Positions 1-11,382 of a stretch of DNA of 64,000 bases are shown here, in pieces. A program made the translations under genes and the position numbers. This DNA comes from Lycocorax pyrrhopterus obiensis (taxonomy: Eukaryota; Chordata; Aves; Passeriformes; Paradisaeidae), in contig JACSVZ010000038.1 of the NCBI GenBank assembly GCA_014706295.1, positions 2,542,001-2,606,000 on the forward strand, in the 5' to 3' direction. Each line of letters opens with the position of its first letter. The first letter of the stretch is position 1. Under the pieces are notes generated by a model. The model made no database searches. It was not told where the DNA came from and worked only from the letters and a program-made list of their open reading frames with translations.

Positions 1-81
1 CTGGAGGCCCCATCCCCAAATCCCACCCAGGGCCGGCCCAGCCATCTCCCCACTGTGCAATTCCTATGGAGCAGCCACTGC

Positions 82-185
82 TGCGAGGGGCCGAGGAATC
101 AATAAATCAGTGGCAATCAAGATCCCAAGGTGCAATCATAATTAATGTTCATCCCTGATGGATCATGTCATGGTTTCGCCGTGTT
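82..185. promoter_or_regulatory. AT-rich island, candidate conserved non-coding element
   Basis: A roughly 100-bp AT-rich block in GC-rich flanks. It carries AATCAATA at 97-104 followed by AATCA, then ATCATAATTAATG around 135-147. These resemble ONECUT/PBX-type and homeodomain (ATTA) binding words. There is no open frame of note and no repeat similarity that I recognise. The regulatory role is inferred from composition only. Confidence 0.35.
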
Positions 186-2470
186 CACGTGAGCTGGGAT
201 GATAAAACCGACTGTTTAATGGCGCTTTTGCAGATCCCTTCCCGTTCCCAGTCCTCCCCAGGGTGTCCCTTCCCCGGCAGGAGGGACAGAGGTGACACCC
301 CAGGAGACCCAAGGAGCCATTTGGAGAGCGGGGCAGCGCGGTGGAGCCTCGGAGGGGAGCGGATGTGCGGCCACAGGGTGTTTGTGCTCAGGGTGGGTGA
401 CAGCACTGCCCTGGCTGGGCACCCTGCCGCAGTGGAGGGCACCACGGAGGGTGGGTGTCACGGCTGGGTGCCACAGGCAGCACTGGGGGGTGCGGGGAGC
501 TCCTTCCCCAGCTCGCCACTCCCAGAACAGCTCCCAGCCCTGCAGGGCTCTGTCCAGCCCAAACCACCCGCAGAGGCTGGCGGGGATCCCTGGGAATGTC
601 ACAAACCCGGCGTAACCAGGCTCGGATCAATCCGTCGATGCGCAGCGGTGGTTACACGGCGCTGCGCTCACCGGGCTCCGGTTAAACCATCACCCCTGAG
701 GGATCCCTCTGTGCCGCCGTGTCCCCGCCGGGCCGCTGCGGCTGCGGGCGCCGGTGACGGTGGCCAGGGCACGGGGGACGCTCCCTTCTCCTGCCGCGCT
801 CGGATCCGCGCTGGCCGCGGGCACGGAGGGGTGCGGAGGGTCCCTCAGGTTGGCTGCTTGGGAGCTCGGGAGCGGATGAGCCCCGGGGACCAGCTGTGGT
901 TTCATTGCGAGGTGCGGACGGAGCGGGGGGCAGCAGAGGGATGCGCTGCTGGTGGTTTGCTCCCCGTTTCGTGGCCGCGCTGCTCGGTGACCCCTGCCCG
1001 CGGGAGCAGCCCCACTTCCCGATGGATGCTCCCCTCTCCAGGGATCAGGCATGGCGCTGGCTCCAAGCCCTGACCCCGTGTGGGTCGTGGCTGCTTCCTC
1101 AGCACCCTGCACAGCCAGCTGGGGAGATGCGGCGGCCGAGGCTCCGCTTCATCCCTCCCATCCCACGGGGATTCAGCCCCATCCGAGCCCTCTGGGAAGC
1201 TTCGAGCCCCCCGCAGCTGCAGCCCTTTGTCTGTAGCCTTTCACCAACGGCTGTGTGGATGCCAAAATCCCTCCTTTCCCACTTTTAGGGGCTGTCCGGG
1301 GGTGCACGGGCGGGGCGGCTGTCCGGGGCCATTCCAGAGGGTGCAGGAAGTTGGGAAGCGCCCGGGGAGCGCAGCAGCAGCAGCAGGGCCTGGCGGGAAC
1401 CCACCAAGCAGAGCCGGGTATCGATTTCCCATTGATCCCATGCAACCACATTCTGCAGCGGCTGCTGTCCTACATTTCAATCCCACACCTTCGCCTCTGA
1501 CTTTAATGGGCTTCATCACAGCCCAAAGCTTTATTTAACCAAGAGGGGAGGGAACGGCAGGCGGCTGCCAGAAATCAGAGCAGCCGGGTGCCCGGGGTCT
1601 GCCCGGGCACAGCCGGATCCTCTGGATCCCTCTCATCTCCCAGGACAAGTTTTCTGGGTGTTTTAGGGGATGTGGGTGCCCCCACACCCCCACAGCCCTG
1701 AGGAGAGGGCGCTCCGGGTGTCGGTGACAGCGCCCGGCTCTCCAGCAGCGCTGCCACCTCCGGGTCTCTCCGCTCCCCGTCCTGGCTGTACCTACTCAGC
1801 TCCATCCCCCGAACAAAGGGCTCCAACCGCTGCCGGAAGGGCAAAATGAAGCTCCACCTTAACGGGGATCTGCAGGATAACGCGTGTGGGAGCACTGCCG
1901 CCACCCCAGAACCCAGATGTGGGGTTACAGCCGACACGCACAGCCCCACGACAGCTGGAAGATGAATACGGAGGAGCTGGGTCCGGTTAGGGATGCCTGC
2001 GTCTTCCATGGGCGTTCCTTGAGTACCCATCAATGCAAATCGATGTCACGGCGGTCCGGAGTGTTGGGATTCGGCTCCCGTGAGCAGCCCGGGGGGCTGG
2101 AAGCAGGGACACAGTGCAGGCAGAGCAGGGGAGCACGGAGAGAAGCAGCTGAGCATGGGGTCACCCCTGGGAGCTGGGATAGAGAGGGCAGGAGCTTCAG
2201 TATGGCCAAACCCTCCTGGACAAGGATCCTGAGAGATGGGAGAAGGAACCAGTGGCACGGAGGGATGGTTGGGGCTCCAGACCTGCTCAGGCAGATGGCC
2301 CTGGCAGAGGCAGGGCAATGTCCTTGCCATTCCTCCTCCTTTTCCAGATGTTCCTGGACTGTGTGGGTGCCAGGCCAGTGAATTCCCCCAACACCATTCC
2401 AACAATCCAAAAATGTCTTGGCTGCCAGTAGCTCAGGTGAGCCATGGCTGGGAGCAGGACAAGATGCAGG
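186..2470. other. GC-rich spacer, no gene recognised
   Basis: No exon, repeat or RNA gene is recognised. CpG dinucleotides are frequent at about 600-960, so a small CpG-rich patch sits there. A short CAG run (about five units) lies at 1371-1387. The open frames are the random long frames expected in GC-rich DNA: none has a familiar motif, and overlapping frames on both strands are equally open. Confidence 0.5.
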
Positions 2471-2472
2471 AC

Positions 2473-2600
2473 TTGAGAGCAAGAGGGATGGAAGGCCTGG
2501 GAACAGGAGGGATGAAGGACTTAGAAGCAGGAGAGATGCAGGACCTGAGAGCAGGAGAAATGGAGGACCTGGGATGAGGAAGGATGGAGGATCTGGGCAC
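2473..2600 (+). repeat. Short minisatellite, 24-bp unit
   Basis: About five diverged units of roughly 24-25 bp follow the pattern GAGCAGGAGRGATGRAGGAC plus CTGG. Because 24 is divisible by three, one frame reads as an 8-residue repeat rich in Arg, Asp and Gly. That reading is a by-product of the repeat, not evidence of a protein. Confidence 0.8.
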
Positions 2601-2811
2601 TGGGAAATGCCCAAAGACACTTCAGGTTTCCCGGCGGCAGCAGATTCACAGCCCAGCTCCGCTGGCCCCTTTCAGGTCTCACCTCAAGGAGCCTTTTAGT
2701 GCTCATTTCAATGGGAGAAGCTTGAAGCCAATGTCAGCCTCTTCCAAAGAGCCCCCACTGCCATCCTATCCTCCCCCCCTTCCCAGCCCAGCTCCTGCCC
2801 CCTCCCTGGGG

Positions 2812-2895
2812 CAGAACATGGATGCTGTGTTTATTTTTGATTTATGCCAAGCTGAAAAAGAAATACATTTTCTTCAATTATTAATCAGTGAGGTG
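2812..2895. promoter_or_regulatory. AT-rich island, candidate CNE
   Basis: An AT-rich stretch with TTTATTTTTGATTTATG near 2830-2846 and CAATTATTAATCAG at 2875-2888. The two ATTA cores in the latter are homeodomain-like. It is flanked by GC-rich DNA and contains no known repeat. Role inferred from composition only. Confidence 0.3.
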
Positions 2896-3250
2896 TGAGA
2901 GGGGGGCACGAGCTGGAATTAACTCCGTGACCTTTGGGGGTGGGGTTTTAGCTCCCTGCCTCCCTCCGCTCCCGAGCCCAGCACGTGTCCCCAGTCCTCT
3001 CTGCAGGCACGGGGCTGCTCCCGTGAGCAAGCCCCCGGCAGATGTCCCCAGGGCTGCTGAGGGTGTGTAGATGGTGGGGACAGTGTAGGATGCAGGCACC
3101 CAGCCCGGGCTATGGGGACATCCAGAGCCATCCTGGTGTTCACACCCACTCCACGCATGGGCAACCTGAGCCCCAACCGGGTCAAGGCTGTGGATCCACC
3201 TTCCCTGCTGTGCTCTGTCCCTCTTCACCTTCCTCAACGCCTCTGGTCAC

Positions 3251-3875
3251 ACAGAATCACTGAGTCACTTCGCTTGGAAAAGACCTGTGAGATCATTGAG
3301 CCCAAGCTGTGCCCCATCCCCACCTTGTCCCCAGCCCAGAGCACTGAGTGCCACGTCCAGGCCTTCCTTGGACACCTCTGGGGATGGGGACTCCAAACCT
3401 TCCTGGACAGTTCCAAGGTGTGACCACCCCTTCCATGGAGAAATTCCTGCTGATGTCCAACCTGAACTTCTCCTGGCACAGCCTGAGGCCGTTCCCTCTC
3501 CTCCTGTCCCTGTTCCCTGGGAGCAGAGCCCGACCCCCCCTGGCTGCCCCCTCCTGTCAGGGAGTTGTGCAGAGCCACAAGGTCCCCCTGAGCCTCCTTT
3601 TCTCCAGGCTGAGCCCCTTTCCCAGCTCCCTCAGCCGCTCCTGGTGCTCCAGCCCCTTCCCAGCTCTGTTCCCTTCTCTGGACACGCTCCAGCCCCTCAA
3701 TGTCTCTCTTGCAGTGAGGGCTCAGAACTGGACACAGGATTCAAGGTGTGGCCTCAGCAGTGCCCAGTACAGAGAGACAATCCCTGCCCTGGCCCTGCTG
3801 GCCCCACTGGTTCTGGCACGAGCCAGGTGCCATTGGCCTTCTTGGCCACCTTGGCCATGCACAGGTCCTTGGGCA
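3251..3875 (-). mobile_element. CR1 LINE fragment, 5'-truncated
   Basis: The left end is the reverse complement of the CR1 3' tail (acagaatcactgagtcactt, then ttggaaaagacc). The minus strand reads back into the C-terminal part of CR1 ORF2: near 3715-3760 it encodes LLRPHLESCVQF, matching the CR1 hallmark VRPHLEYCVQF, and further on it encodes ALHNSLTGGGSQGG, matching ALYNYLKGG. The reading frame is broken by shifts and stops. It is therefore a dead, diverged copy containing only the terminal part of the reverse-transcriptase ORF and the 3' UTR. It belongs to the same older-looking subfamily as the copy at 11.4 kb. Confidence 0.92.
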
Positions 3876-4278
3876 GGGTGGGACACCCCAAAGCCACCCC
3901 TGCTCCTACACTGCCACTCTCCTATAGCGAGACACAGCAGCACTGGGTGCCCCACAGCTCCCCACACTCCTTGGGGTGCCCTCAGTGGGCTCCCAGCCAG
4001 GACAGAGACCACTTCTCCCTCTCCCTCCTTTGGCTCTTGGCTTCTGCTCTTGGCGTTGGGTGGACGCCCAGTTTAAGGTGTCTTTGGAGGCTTTGGCAAG
4101 AAGGTGGCTGGGCAGGAGAGAGGAGATTTTTGGACTTCTCCTCCACCCTCTTGCCTTGAAAACACCCTCCGAGCCAAGGCCCAAGGCCAGAGCTCGCCCT
4201 GCCTCGCTCAGAAGGGTGGGAAGGCGCCGAGTCCAGCAGGACAAGGCAAAGTTGGCCTTGGGAAGTTGGAGCATCTCC

Positions 4279-4291
4279 GGCGCAGGCGCAC
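4279..4291 (+). promoter_or_regulatory. NRF1-like motif
   Basis: GGCGCAGGCGCAC contains GCGCAGGCGC (4280-4289), one base from the palindromic NRF1 consensus GCGCATGCGC. It lies in moderately CpG-rich DNA about 100 bp upstream of an AT-rich island. No transcript is identifiable beside it. A single motif match, so weak evidence. Confidence 0.3.
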
Positions 4292-4364
4292 TCTGGGCTC
4301 CCTGCCCCCTCCTGTGCCGCTCCCTCCTCCCTCCCTCCCCGAAAGCAGCACTGCGGCAGCAGCA

Positions 4365-4460
4365 CCAGCAAACTGATCAAGGCGAGAGGACTGATCAATA
4401 GGTGTATTGAGCACTGTTCAAGGTACGGTGATTTTTGCGGATTCAGTGCTAACCTCACGC
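4365..4460. promoter_or_regulatory. AT-rich island with repeated CTGATCAA
   Basis: CTGATCAA occurs at 4373-4380 and 4391-4398, 18 bp apart. The second continues as CTGATCAATAGG, a 12-mer that also occurs in another island at 17042-17053. GATCAATA fits the ONECUT-type core ATCAAT. The block has no recognisable repeat or coding signal. Confidence 0.35.
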
Positions 4461-4832
4461 CGGAGCCCCGAGCTGCCTCTTCTCCCCTGGCACCGCCACC
4501 CCCAGTACCGGCTGGGCCACTTTCTCCCGGCACGTGTCCCTCCTGGGGACAGCCAGCCTGCTCCCAGGAGGAAGCAGAGACCTTGCAGGCTCGAGGCGCT
4601 GGTGGCACTTCCAGCTGGAGGGGAGGGGACAGTGAGCAGCTCCCGGGGGCTTTTCCCCACAGGGGGGTCATGCCAGAGTCTCGGGGACAACCTTGTTCAT
4701 GGGGCTCAGACACTCTTAGACAGGTGCATCCAAGCTGTGAGATTCCCATGGATGGGGATGGAGGAGCTGGGGTCACAGTGATGGTGGGAAGAAGAGAACA
4801 ACCACCCCAGGCCGTCCTTGAGCAGAAGGTGA

Positions 4833-5388
4833 GGGACGGGGGGATTCTGCCCCTCTGCCCCGCTCAGCTCAGACCCCACCTGCAGAGCTGCCCCAGCCCT
4901 GGGCAACAACAGCAGGAGGACGTGGAGCTGCTGGAGCCAGTCCAGAGGAGGCCCCGGAGCTGCTCCCAGGGCTGGAGCCCCTCTGCTCTGGAGCCAGGCT
5001 GGGAGAGCTGGGGGTGCTCACCTGGAGAGGAGAAGGCTCCAGGGAGAGCTCAGAGCCCCTTGCAGGGCCTAAAGGGGCTCCAGGAGAGCTGGAGAGGGAC
5101 TGGGGACAAGGGCTGGAGGGACAGGACACAGGGAATGGCTTCCCACTGCCAGAGGGCAGGGCTGGATGGGATATTGGGAAGGAATTGTTCCCTGGGAGGG
5201 TGGGGAGGCCCTGGCACAGGGTGCCCAGAGCAGCTGTGGCTGCCCCTGGATCCCTGGCAGTGCCCAAGGCCAGGCTGGACGGGGCTTGGAGCAGCCTGAG
5301 ACAGTGGAAGGTGTCCCTGCCCGTGGCACTGGATGGGCTTTGAGGTCCTTTATGGCCCAAACCATTCTGGGACTCTCTGAGAACCCTC
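4833..5388 (+). mobile_element. CR1 LINE fragment, young subfamily copy 1
   Basis: Nearly identical to the copies at 18.3 and 31.6 kb. It begins inside ORF2 (ILPLCPAQLRPHLQSC, the degenerate equivalent of VPLYSALVRPHLEYC). It runs through EPVQRR (equivalent of ECVQRR) and ends in the CR1 3' tail (gaggtcctttatggcccaaa, then ccattctgggactctctgag). ORF2 is frame-shifted after the VQRR motif, so no functional product is expected. The 5' truncation is typical of CR1 insertion. Left boundary uncertain by about 20 bp. Confidence 0.93.
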
Positions 5389-5719
5389 TGTAGCTCACGG
5401 GCTGAACCGAAGGCAGCAGTGGGAGGGGGAACCCCTCCACCAGCCCAAACTTCCTGGCAGTGCTTGGATGGAAAACATGGGATGATCACAGACACCCCCC
5501 ATGCTCCTGGCGTGGCAGAAGATGCCTCTGGATGGGACCTCTGGAGCCCTGGCTGGGTGTTCCTGGGCTGCAGCTCCCGGGAGACGCCCACGGGATGCGC
5601 TCCTGGCTCGGGGTCTGACCACGGCCCCGCTCGGCGTCGCCCGCGCCGAGGTTTTGATGGAAAAGGATTTCCACGTTTAGCATCCCCCAGCTCGCTGACA
5701 GCCACGAGGGGAGGGATGG

Positions 5720-5770
5720 GGAAGGCAGATAGCCCGGAGAGGCTGATAAGGTGCTGGGAAAGATAACGCA
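5720..5770 (+). promoter_or_regulatory. Three evenly spaced GATA-factor motifs
   Basis: WGATAR words occur at 5727-5732 (AGATAG), 5744-5749 (TGATAA) and 5761-5766 (AGATAA). All are in the same orientation, with starts exactly 17 bp apart. They lie at the left edge of an AT-rich island, and no tandem repeat explains the spacing. Binding is an inference from motif matches. Confidence 0.45.
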
Positions 5771-6205
5771 GAAATTGAACAGAACTTCATGTGAAGAGCT
5801 GCTGCTTTAAACCTGTCCCAGCCCCTTTGCTACCGAGCATGGAGGGATATTACACCTTGTGAGGTAAAAATAGCACGTTTAATGAAGCTGGGAAAACGTC
5901 AATCGTATTTGGTTGGAATTGCAGAGACCTCATTTCCATGTTCCCCATGAAAACGCTTCGGCTTTGGAACAGATATGAAAGCTCCACACGTTGATCTGCA
6001 AAATGAGCTTTGAGCCAGAAAAGCAGCAGGACCCAAACACAAAATCTTGTCCCACACCCCCAGGTCTGACCATTATCGCTCTCACACAGCTCAGGGGTTC
6101 AGATTTTGGTCACCTAGGGGAAAAAATATAGCACATTTTAACCCTGTTAAGTTTGTGATAGAAATTTGCCATCTAAGCTGAATTCTGCTCCAAAATTGAG
6201 GGCGT
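5755..6205. promoter_or_regulatory. AT-rich island, candidate CNE
   Basis: About 450 bp of unusually AT-rich DNA between GC-rich flanks. It includes TTTAATGAAGC, GTCAATCGTATTTGG and many short A/T runs. There is no long open frame. It adjoins the trio of GATA motifs, so the two may form one regulatory block (inference). Confidence 0.35.
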
Positions 6206-6539
6206 TTGGGAGTGAATGTTGAAGGGAATGGGAGGCCATCCAGGCTGCAAATGCATTCAGGGGGAAAGGGATGGACCATCGGCCTCTCGGATGCCGTCTT
6301 TGATTTAGGAGGAAGGGAAATGTCTGTGTCTGGAGAGGAAGGAAATGTCTCTGCTCACTTTAACCTGGCGGGAAGGACGTGTCCTGGCCCCTGTCCCGGT
6401 GCCACTCCGGGAGGACGGTGCTGGGATGGATTTCCGAGGGTGGGGAGCAGCGGGGAGGGCGGGGGATGCCAGCGGTGCCATTTGATTTCACTGCGCCGCG
6501 CTCGGCTCACGCGCTCTCCAAGGGGCCCATCCGTCACGC

Positions 6540-6800
6540 TCCTCGTTAGGGAAAATCTATTCCAAAACCCCCTAATTTTTATTTTAAAGTCTAATAGAGC
6601 TCGGTGGTAATTTTCACTTTAAGTAATGATTACACACTTTGAAGTACAAGGTGTGCTTTTGTGGGAGTGAGCAGTGGGGCCTGGCTGCTCCCTTCCCTCT
6701 GGGCAGGACCCAGGTGCTCCACAAGTGCAATTCCTATTTGCACCCCTTAAGTCAGTCCTTTTCATATTTAGAAGGAGGGATTTGGGGCAACCTTTTCATT
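6540..6800. promoter_or_regulatory. AT-rich island, candidate CNE
   Basis: AT-rich DNA with a run around 6570-6600 containing CCCCCTAATTTTTATTTTAA, then TTTCACTTTAAGTAATGATT at about 6612-6631. The latter joins an NKX2-like word (CACTTTAAG) and ATTA-type cores. No repeat identity or coding signal seen. Confidence 0.3.
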
Positions 6801-7504
6801 GGGAAGTGCTGACATCAGGCCTGAGGCAGCTCTTCGGCCGAGGTGGTGACACAAACTCTGTCTCTGCTCACATAGCGGCTTTGGGAAGGAGCAGCTCCGA
6901 AACCCAGAGTGAGATGTGGCATCTCCCAGGCAGAGCTGGTGGGTTCCTAAAAGCACCCTGAGAAATAAAGGTGCATGATAAAAGGGGCTCAGCCCCTGAG
7001 GTTTCTCACCCCGTTCCCATCTCTCATCTTCCCTGCTCGCTGCTGCTCCCTTCCCCTGACATTTCCCATCCCCTTGGCCCCAAAACGTGACCCAGGAGCC
7101 AGTGTTGTGCACCTGGAGAAGCTGCGCTGGCTCTGCAATGTCCCTGGAAAGTCCTCTGCTAGAGAGTGGGATTTCCCATGGGAGCTGCCAGGGTGCTCCA
7201 CAAGGGCATTGTCGTGCTGGGAGCATCGTCTGCCGAGCCAGGATCTCCCTGCCCAGCCAGGGAGCTTGCAGATCCCCAGGAAAACACAGGGAAGAGCCGA
7301 GGTCTCCTGAGGAAGCTGCAGGTTTGCTGCAGCCCAGCAGAGCCTTGGCAGGACCTGGAAGCTTGGCTGGAGCTGGAGCAGAGCACTCAGGGAGTGGTGG
7401 GAGAGAGTCAGACACTCACTGGGCAACAGCTGGGCTGGAGCTGGGACAGCCACAGGGGTTTGGGCAGGGCTGGAAACGCTCCCCGAGCACAGGAGCTGCT
7501 CTGG
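6801..7504. other. Spacer, nothing recognised
   Basis: Moderately GC-rich sequence with frequent CAGG/CTGG words. Long frames are open on both strands, but none resembles a known protein domain. No mobile element is recognised. Confidence 0.4.
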
Positions 7505-8212
7505 AGTCCATCCACGCCTGAGCTCCATCCATCCCTGAGCTCCCTCCACCCCTGAGGTCCATCCATTCCTCAGTCCCATCCACACATCAGTCCCTCAGCT
7601 CCATCCCTCCCTCAGCTCCCTCCACCCCTGAGCTCCATCCATCCCTCAATCCCATCCACCCATCAGTCTCTCAGATCCATCCCTCCCTCAGCTCCATCCA
7701 GCCCAACTCCATCCATGCCTCAGCTTCATCCAGCCCCAGCTCCATCCAATCCTCAGCTCCATCCAGCTCCCAGCTCCATCCGTCCCTCAGATCCATCCAT
7801 CCCTCAGCTCCATCCAGCCCTCAGCTGCATCCAGCCCTCAGCTCCATCCAGCTCAACTCCATCCATCCCTGATCTCCATCCATCCAGCTCATGCAGCTCC
7901 ATCCAGCCTCAGCTCCATCCAGCTCCCAGCTCCACCAAATCCTCAGCTCCATCTCTCCCTCAGCTCCATCCAATCCTTAGCTCCATTAAGCCCCAGCTCC
8001 ATCCAGCCCCCATCTCCATCCATCCCTCAGCTGCATCCAGCTCAGCTCCATCCATCCCTCAGCTGCACCCAGCTCAGTTCCATCCATCCCTCAGCTCCAT
8101 CCAGCCCCCATCTCTATCCAGCTCAGTTCCATCCGTCCCTGAGCTCCATCCAGCCCCCATCTCTATCCAGCTCAGCTCCATCCATCCCTCAGCTCCAGCC
8201 ACTCTCCTCCAC
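7505..8212 (+). repeat. Minisatellite of CTCCATCC / CAGCT units
   Basis: About 700 bp of imperfect tandem array. The building blocks are CTCCATCCATCCCTCAG and CTCCATCCAGCCCCAG, giving units of roughly 16-18 bp with indels. Spacing is irregular, so the array has diverged. It reads open in one frame (repeating PQLHPAPSSI), a repeat artefact. The plus strand is strongly pyrimidine-rich. Confidence 0.92.
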
Positions 8213-8459
8213 ATCACCGCATGACACAAGGTCTCAGCCCACCGAGCAGGGCTGCCTTAAGCTGCTCAGACATCCCAGGCAGACAAACTCTGCTCCCTGT
8301 CCCCTGCACCCACCCAGCCCCATCCATCCCCGCTTTCCCTGGCAGATTCCAGCTCCTCCTTGGCCTGGCTGGTACCCGGAGGATGCTCGGGGAGGGTCCG
8401 CTGAGGCCTGGGGAACCCACCCAAGCAACAAACAGAGAAAGAGATGCAAGGATGGAAAA

Positions 8460-9077
8460 TTCCCCTTCATAATTAATAAATGAAGAATATTGTTGTTAAT
8501 CGATGTAGCTGTGAAGAGAATATCGATCCCATCCTCATGCTATTTTTTGTGCGGCTTAGATTTTTACACCTCATTTAGAGGCAGGTCTCTCTGGGGACCT
8601 CTTAACACCAAAAGATATTTGCAGGAGTCCAAAGTAGAAGGGAAGAAAAGGGGGGAAAAAGATTAATTATTACCAGAGCTGGAGAATTATGTGTGTGTCC
8701 CATTGTGGCCAACTGCAGCACGGATTTGAATATTTGATTAATAGTGATTCTAGCCAGGGTTGATAACTTATCTCCACGCTGGGTATTTAATAAACAAGTG
8801 GGAGCCATTAGAAACATTTTTAATATTAATCCCAGGAAATTATGCTTCTGAAGGCCAACCCTCTGCTTGTTAGGACTGTGCAAAGAGGATTCCCTGCTCG
8901 CTTGCCTCGTTCCATCTTTGGGTGGTTTAAATCCCTCTGTGCCTCAATTTTCCTTTTCCAAGATGGATAAATCCAGAGCTGGGAGCGTGTGCTGGTTTGG
9001 ACAAATTTGGAGGAAATAATCACAAATTGGCCTGAAGGTGAAAACTTTGGTCTCAGTGACGAGGAAGAACAAACATC

Positions 9078-9122
<45 letters not shown>

Positions 9123-9150
9123 GAATTCACCAAGCGTTGGATTGTTCACC
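8460..9150. promoter_or_regulatory. Long AT-rich island, candidate CNE cluster
   Basis: The longest AT-rich block of the first 15 kb. It starts with CATAATTAATAAATGAAG (8468-8485), then TTGTTGTTAATCGATG. Later come GATTAATTATTACC (8660s), AATATTTGATTAATAG (8730s) and TTTTTAATATTAATCCC (8820s). The many ATTA/TAAT cores and an ATCGAT palindrome suit homeodomain/CUX-type factors. A 107-residue minus-strand frame at 8826-9149 has no recognisable motif. Function inferred from composition. Confidence 0.4.
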
Positions 9151-10120
9151 CACTAACAGGGGATCCACACCACAGAGCCACCCCAAGACAGAGGGGCACT
9201 GGTTAAAGCACCGAGCGAGGAGCTCTCACGAGCGCCAAACCTTTGAGGAGCAGCCCAGGAGACGGTCGGGATGAGCAGTGGGAGCAGCGGGCTCGGGGCG
9301 TTGCTGGGGGCGTTCTGCAAGGTCTCAGTGCAAGGCTGGGTTTACTCCAGGAGGGATTTCCTTCCAGCTGCTGGTTCCTGGCTCTGGGATGAGGCAGAGC
9401 AGGAGCTGTGTGTCCCTGTACCCAACCACGTCTGGTGGGGACATGGCCCAGCCTTCTCAAGGGTTAAGAACAGGTCACAGAGCTGAGGAGCGGTGGCATT
9501 CCCGAAAACCCTGGCAAAATCCACCTGGGAGGCAGCAGGAGGTCCTGGGACAAGGCAAACCACGAGGGACACCACAGCTTGTCCTGGCTCCCAGGAGATG
9601 CTCCTCCAGCAGACCATGCTGGGGGCATGCAGCCCACCGGGGCTGGAGGGTGAGCTCTGGTAACCCAGCTGGAGCATGGGATGCACAAAGTGCTGGGAGA
9701 TGGGAAAATGAGCCATGAAACCTCATTGCAGCAGTCAGGGATCCTCCTGCTGCCAGGCTTTGTGAGATGGTTGGAGAGGGGAGAAATTAATCCCTAAAGA
9801 GGAGGGTGGTGACAGGTCCTGCTCCACACAGGTTCTGCCAGTGCCACCTGGAGTTTGGGTTCGGAGGATGTTCAGGCCAGGTTGGCAAGTTGAGGCCAAA
9901 TTTCAGCCAAGGAGGGAAAAATGTGTGAGGAAAAAAAATAAAATTAGAAAATTAGAAAACACCAGATGTTTGGCTTTCCACTGTCACAAAACATTCCTGA
10001 GAACAAGCACACAGTCCCCAAAAATGGGAGGCTGAGCCTGCCTGAGGTGGATTAAACTCGGCATTTAGGCACAATTCAAAGGGGGAATCAGCAGGAGGAG
10101 CAAGATTCTCCTTGGCAAGG
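9151..10120. other. Spacer, nothing recognised
   Basis: Mixed-composition sequence without an identifiable repeat or exon. An A-rich stretch around 9920-9960 (AAAAAAAATAAAATTAG) stands out but shows no repeat relationship. Confidence 0.35.
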
Positions 10121-10124
10121 CAGA

Positions 10125-10175
10125 GGGAGACCTTTACAGTCCTTCCAAACCAAACCATTGCACGATTCTATGAGA
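10125..10175 (+). mobile_element. CR1 3' tip
   Basis: Only the last ~50 bp of a CR1: cctttacagtccttccaaac, then caaaccattgcacgattctatgag. This matches the terminal 'aggtcccttccaacccaaaccattctatgattc' logic of the family. An extreme 5' truncation or a decayed remnant. Confidence 0.7.
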
Positions 10176-10582
10176 GCAGCAGCCCCCAGGCTGCTGTGGG
10201 TGCCCCACGGTACCTGCAGAGATGGCAAAAGGCATTCTTGCTCAAAAAAACCCCCAAGGGACTACTGAGGAGATGGGGAGAACAGCAGGGGATGAGGGAA
10301 CGTGTACAGGGTGTGGAAGAGGATGGGACAGGACCCACAGGGATGTCCCACCCCTGACAGGGCACTCCCAAAATGAGCCACTTTCCCTGGAACTGCTTTG
10401 GGGACAGCTCTGTCACCTCTGTCTGTGGGAGCCTCGGGACGGGGAGGGACCGAGGGGAGCCGTGGGAGCCGGGCTGCGGAAGCGGGAGCGGCGTGGCCGG
10501 GATGTGCTCCCTCCTCCACACTCCAGCAGGGCCCACGCATCCATCTCCTCCTTCGGCCGTGATAGGCCCTGGTGCTGCAGAT

Positions 10583-10750
10583 CCATGCAGATCAATGCAA
10601 AATTAATTAGAGTAATCAACTCAGCTGTACCACAGAGATCATACAGGCAGGGTTTTAGGTGACTAATTGGTGGAAGCTGACAGCCAGTGTCCCCGGTGTC
10701 TTAGAGGTATTAACACTTTTTTCTCTGTAGATTAATTACCTTTTTCCACC
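10583..10750. promoter_or_regulatory. AT-rich island with homeodomain-type sites
   Basis: Contains ATCAATGCAAAATTAATTAG (10592-10611), then AGTAATCAACTCAGCTG with an E-box CAGCTG, GTGACTAATTGGTGG, and a final TAGATTAATTACC. Three ATTA-type cores and an E-box in about 160 bp make this one of the denser candidate islands. No coding signal. Confidence 0.4.
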
Positions 10751-11164
10751 TTTCACTTGAAGGGCCTGTCTGTGCTGCGCTGTTTGGGGGGAGCAAGGAT
10801 GGAGGCCGAGCCTGAGGAGCATCCCCTGGAGTGCAGTGTCCGGATCTGGGAGCAGGCAAGCCCAGGTCCCATTGGGGGGCACAGCTTCGGCACCAGCAGC
10901 CCGATTTTAGGGGAAGGGTGGGTGTCCCTGTCCCCCTGCTGAGCCTCCTGGCCATGGCAAAGCACATTGACAAGGGACCACTCTCCTGTTGTGCCTGTCC
11001 CAGCAGATCCACGGACCCTCCACATCCCTCCTCTTCCACCTGGCATCAGGGCTGGCACCACTGGAACAACTTTTGGCCAAGGCTGAAGCCCACACTGCTG
11101 GTCTGAGGCTGTTCCACAGGTCCATGAGAGGTTCAAAGGTGGATTTGTTCAAATACCGGCACAG

Positions 11165-11278
11165 GGGCTCTGGGATAGAGACCTAATGAGACTCTGATGC
11201 TGCTGGAATACAAGCTGGGAGCCGGGGAGAGGCTCTTAATAGCCAGGGTAATTAATCACCAGCAGTTATCCACCGCCA
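11165..11278. promoter_or_regulatory. AT-rich island, candidate CNE
   Basis: AGACCTAATGAGACTC, then GGCTCTTAATAGCC, then GGGTAATTAATCACCAGCAG near 11247-11266. Adjacent TAATTA and ATTAATCA cores are homeodomain-like. It lies just upstream of a CR1 insertion. Confidence 0.35.
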
Positions 11279-11382
11279 CAGAGGGGTGTTCCATCACCTG
11301 GACTCTAAGTTGCCACTGGGCATCTTCCTGCTGAGAGTGTCCTGGCTTGGATGGGAATTATGGGGAGAGAGAGAGGGACAAA

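Noticed and set aside
4583..5299. 238-codon frame with LRPHLQSC and EPVQRR
   Set aside because: Not a host gene. It is the degenerate C-terminal ORF2 part of a CR1 copy, with the same frame seen in copies at 18.3 and 31.7 kb.
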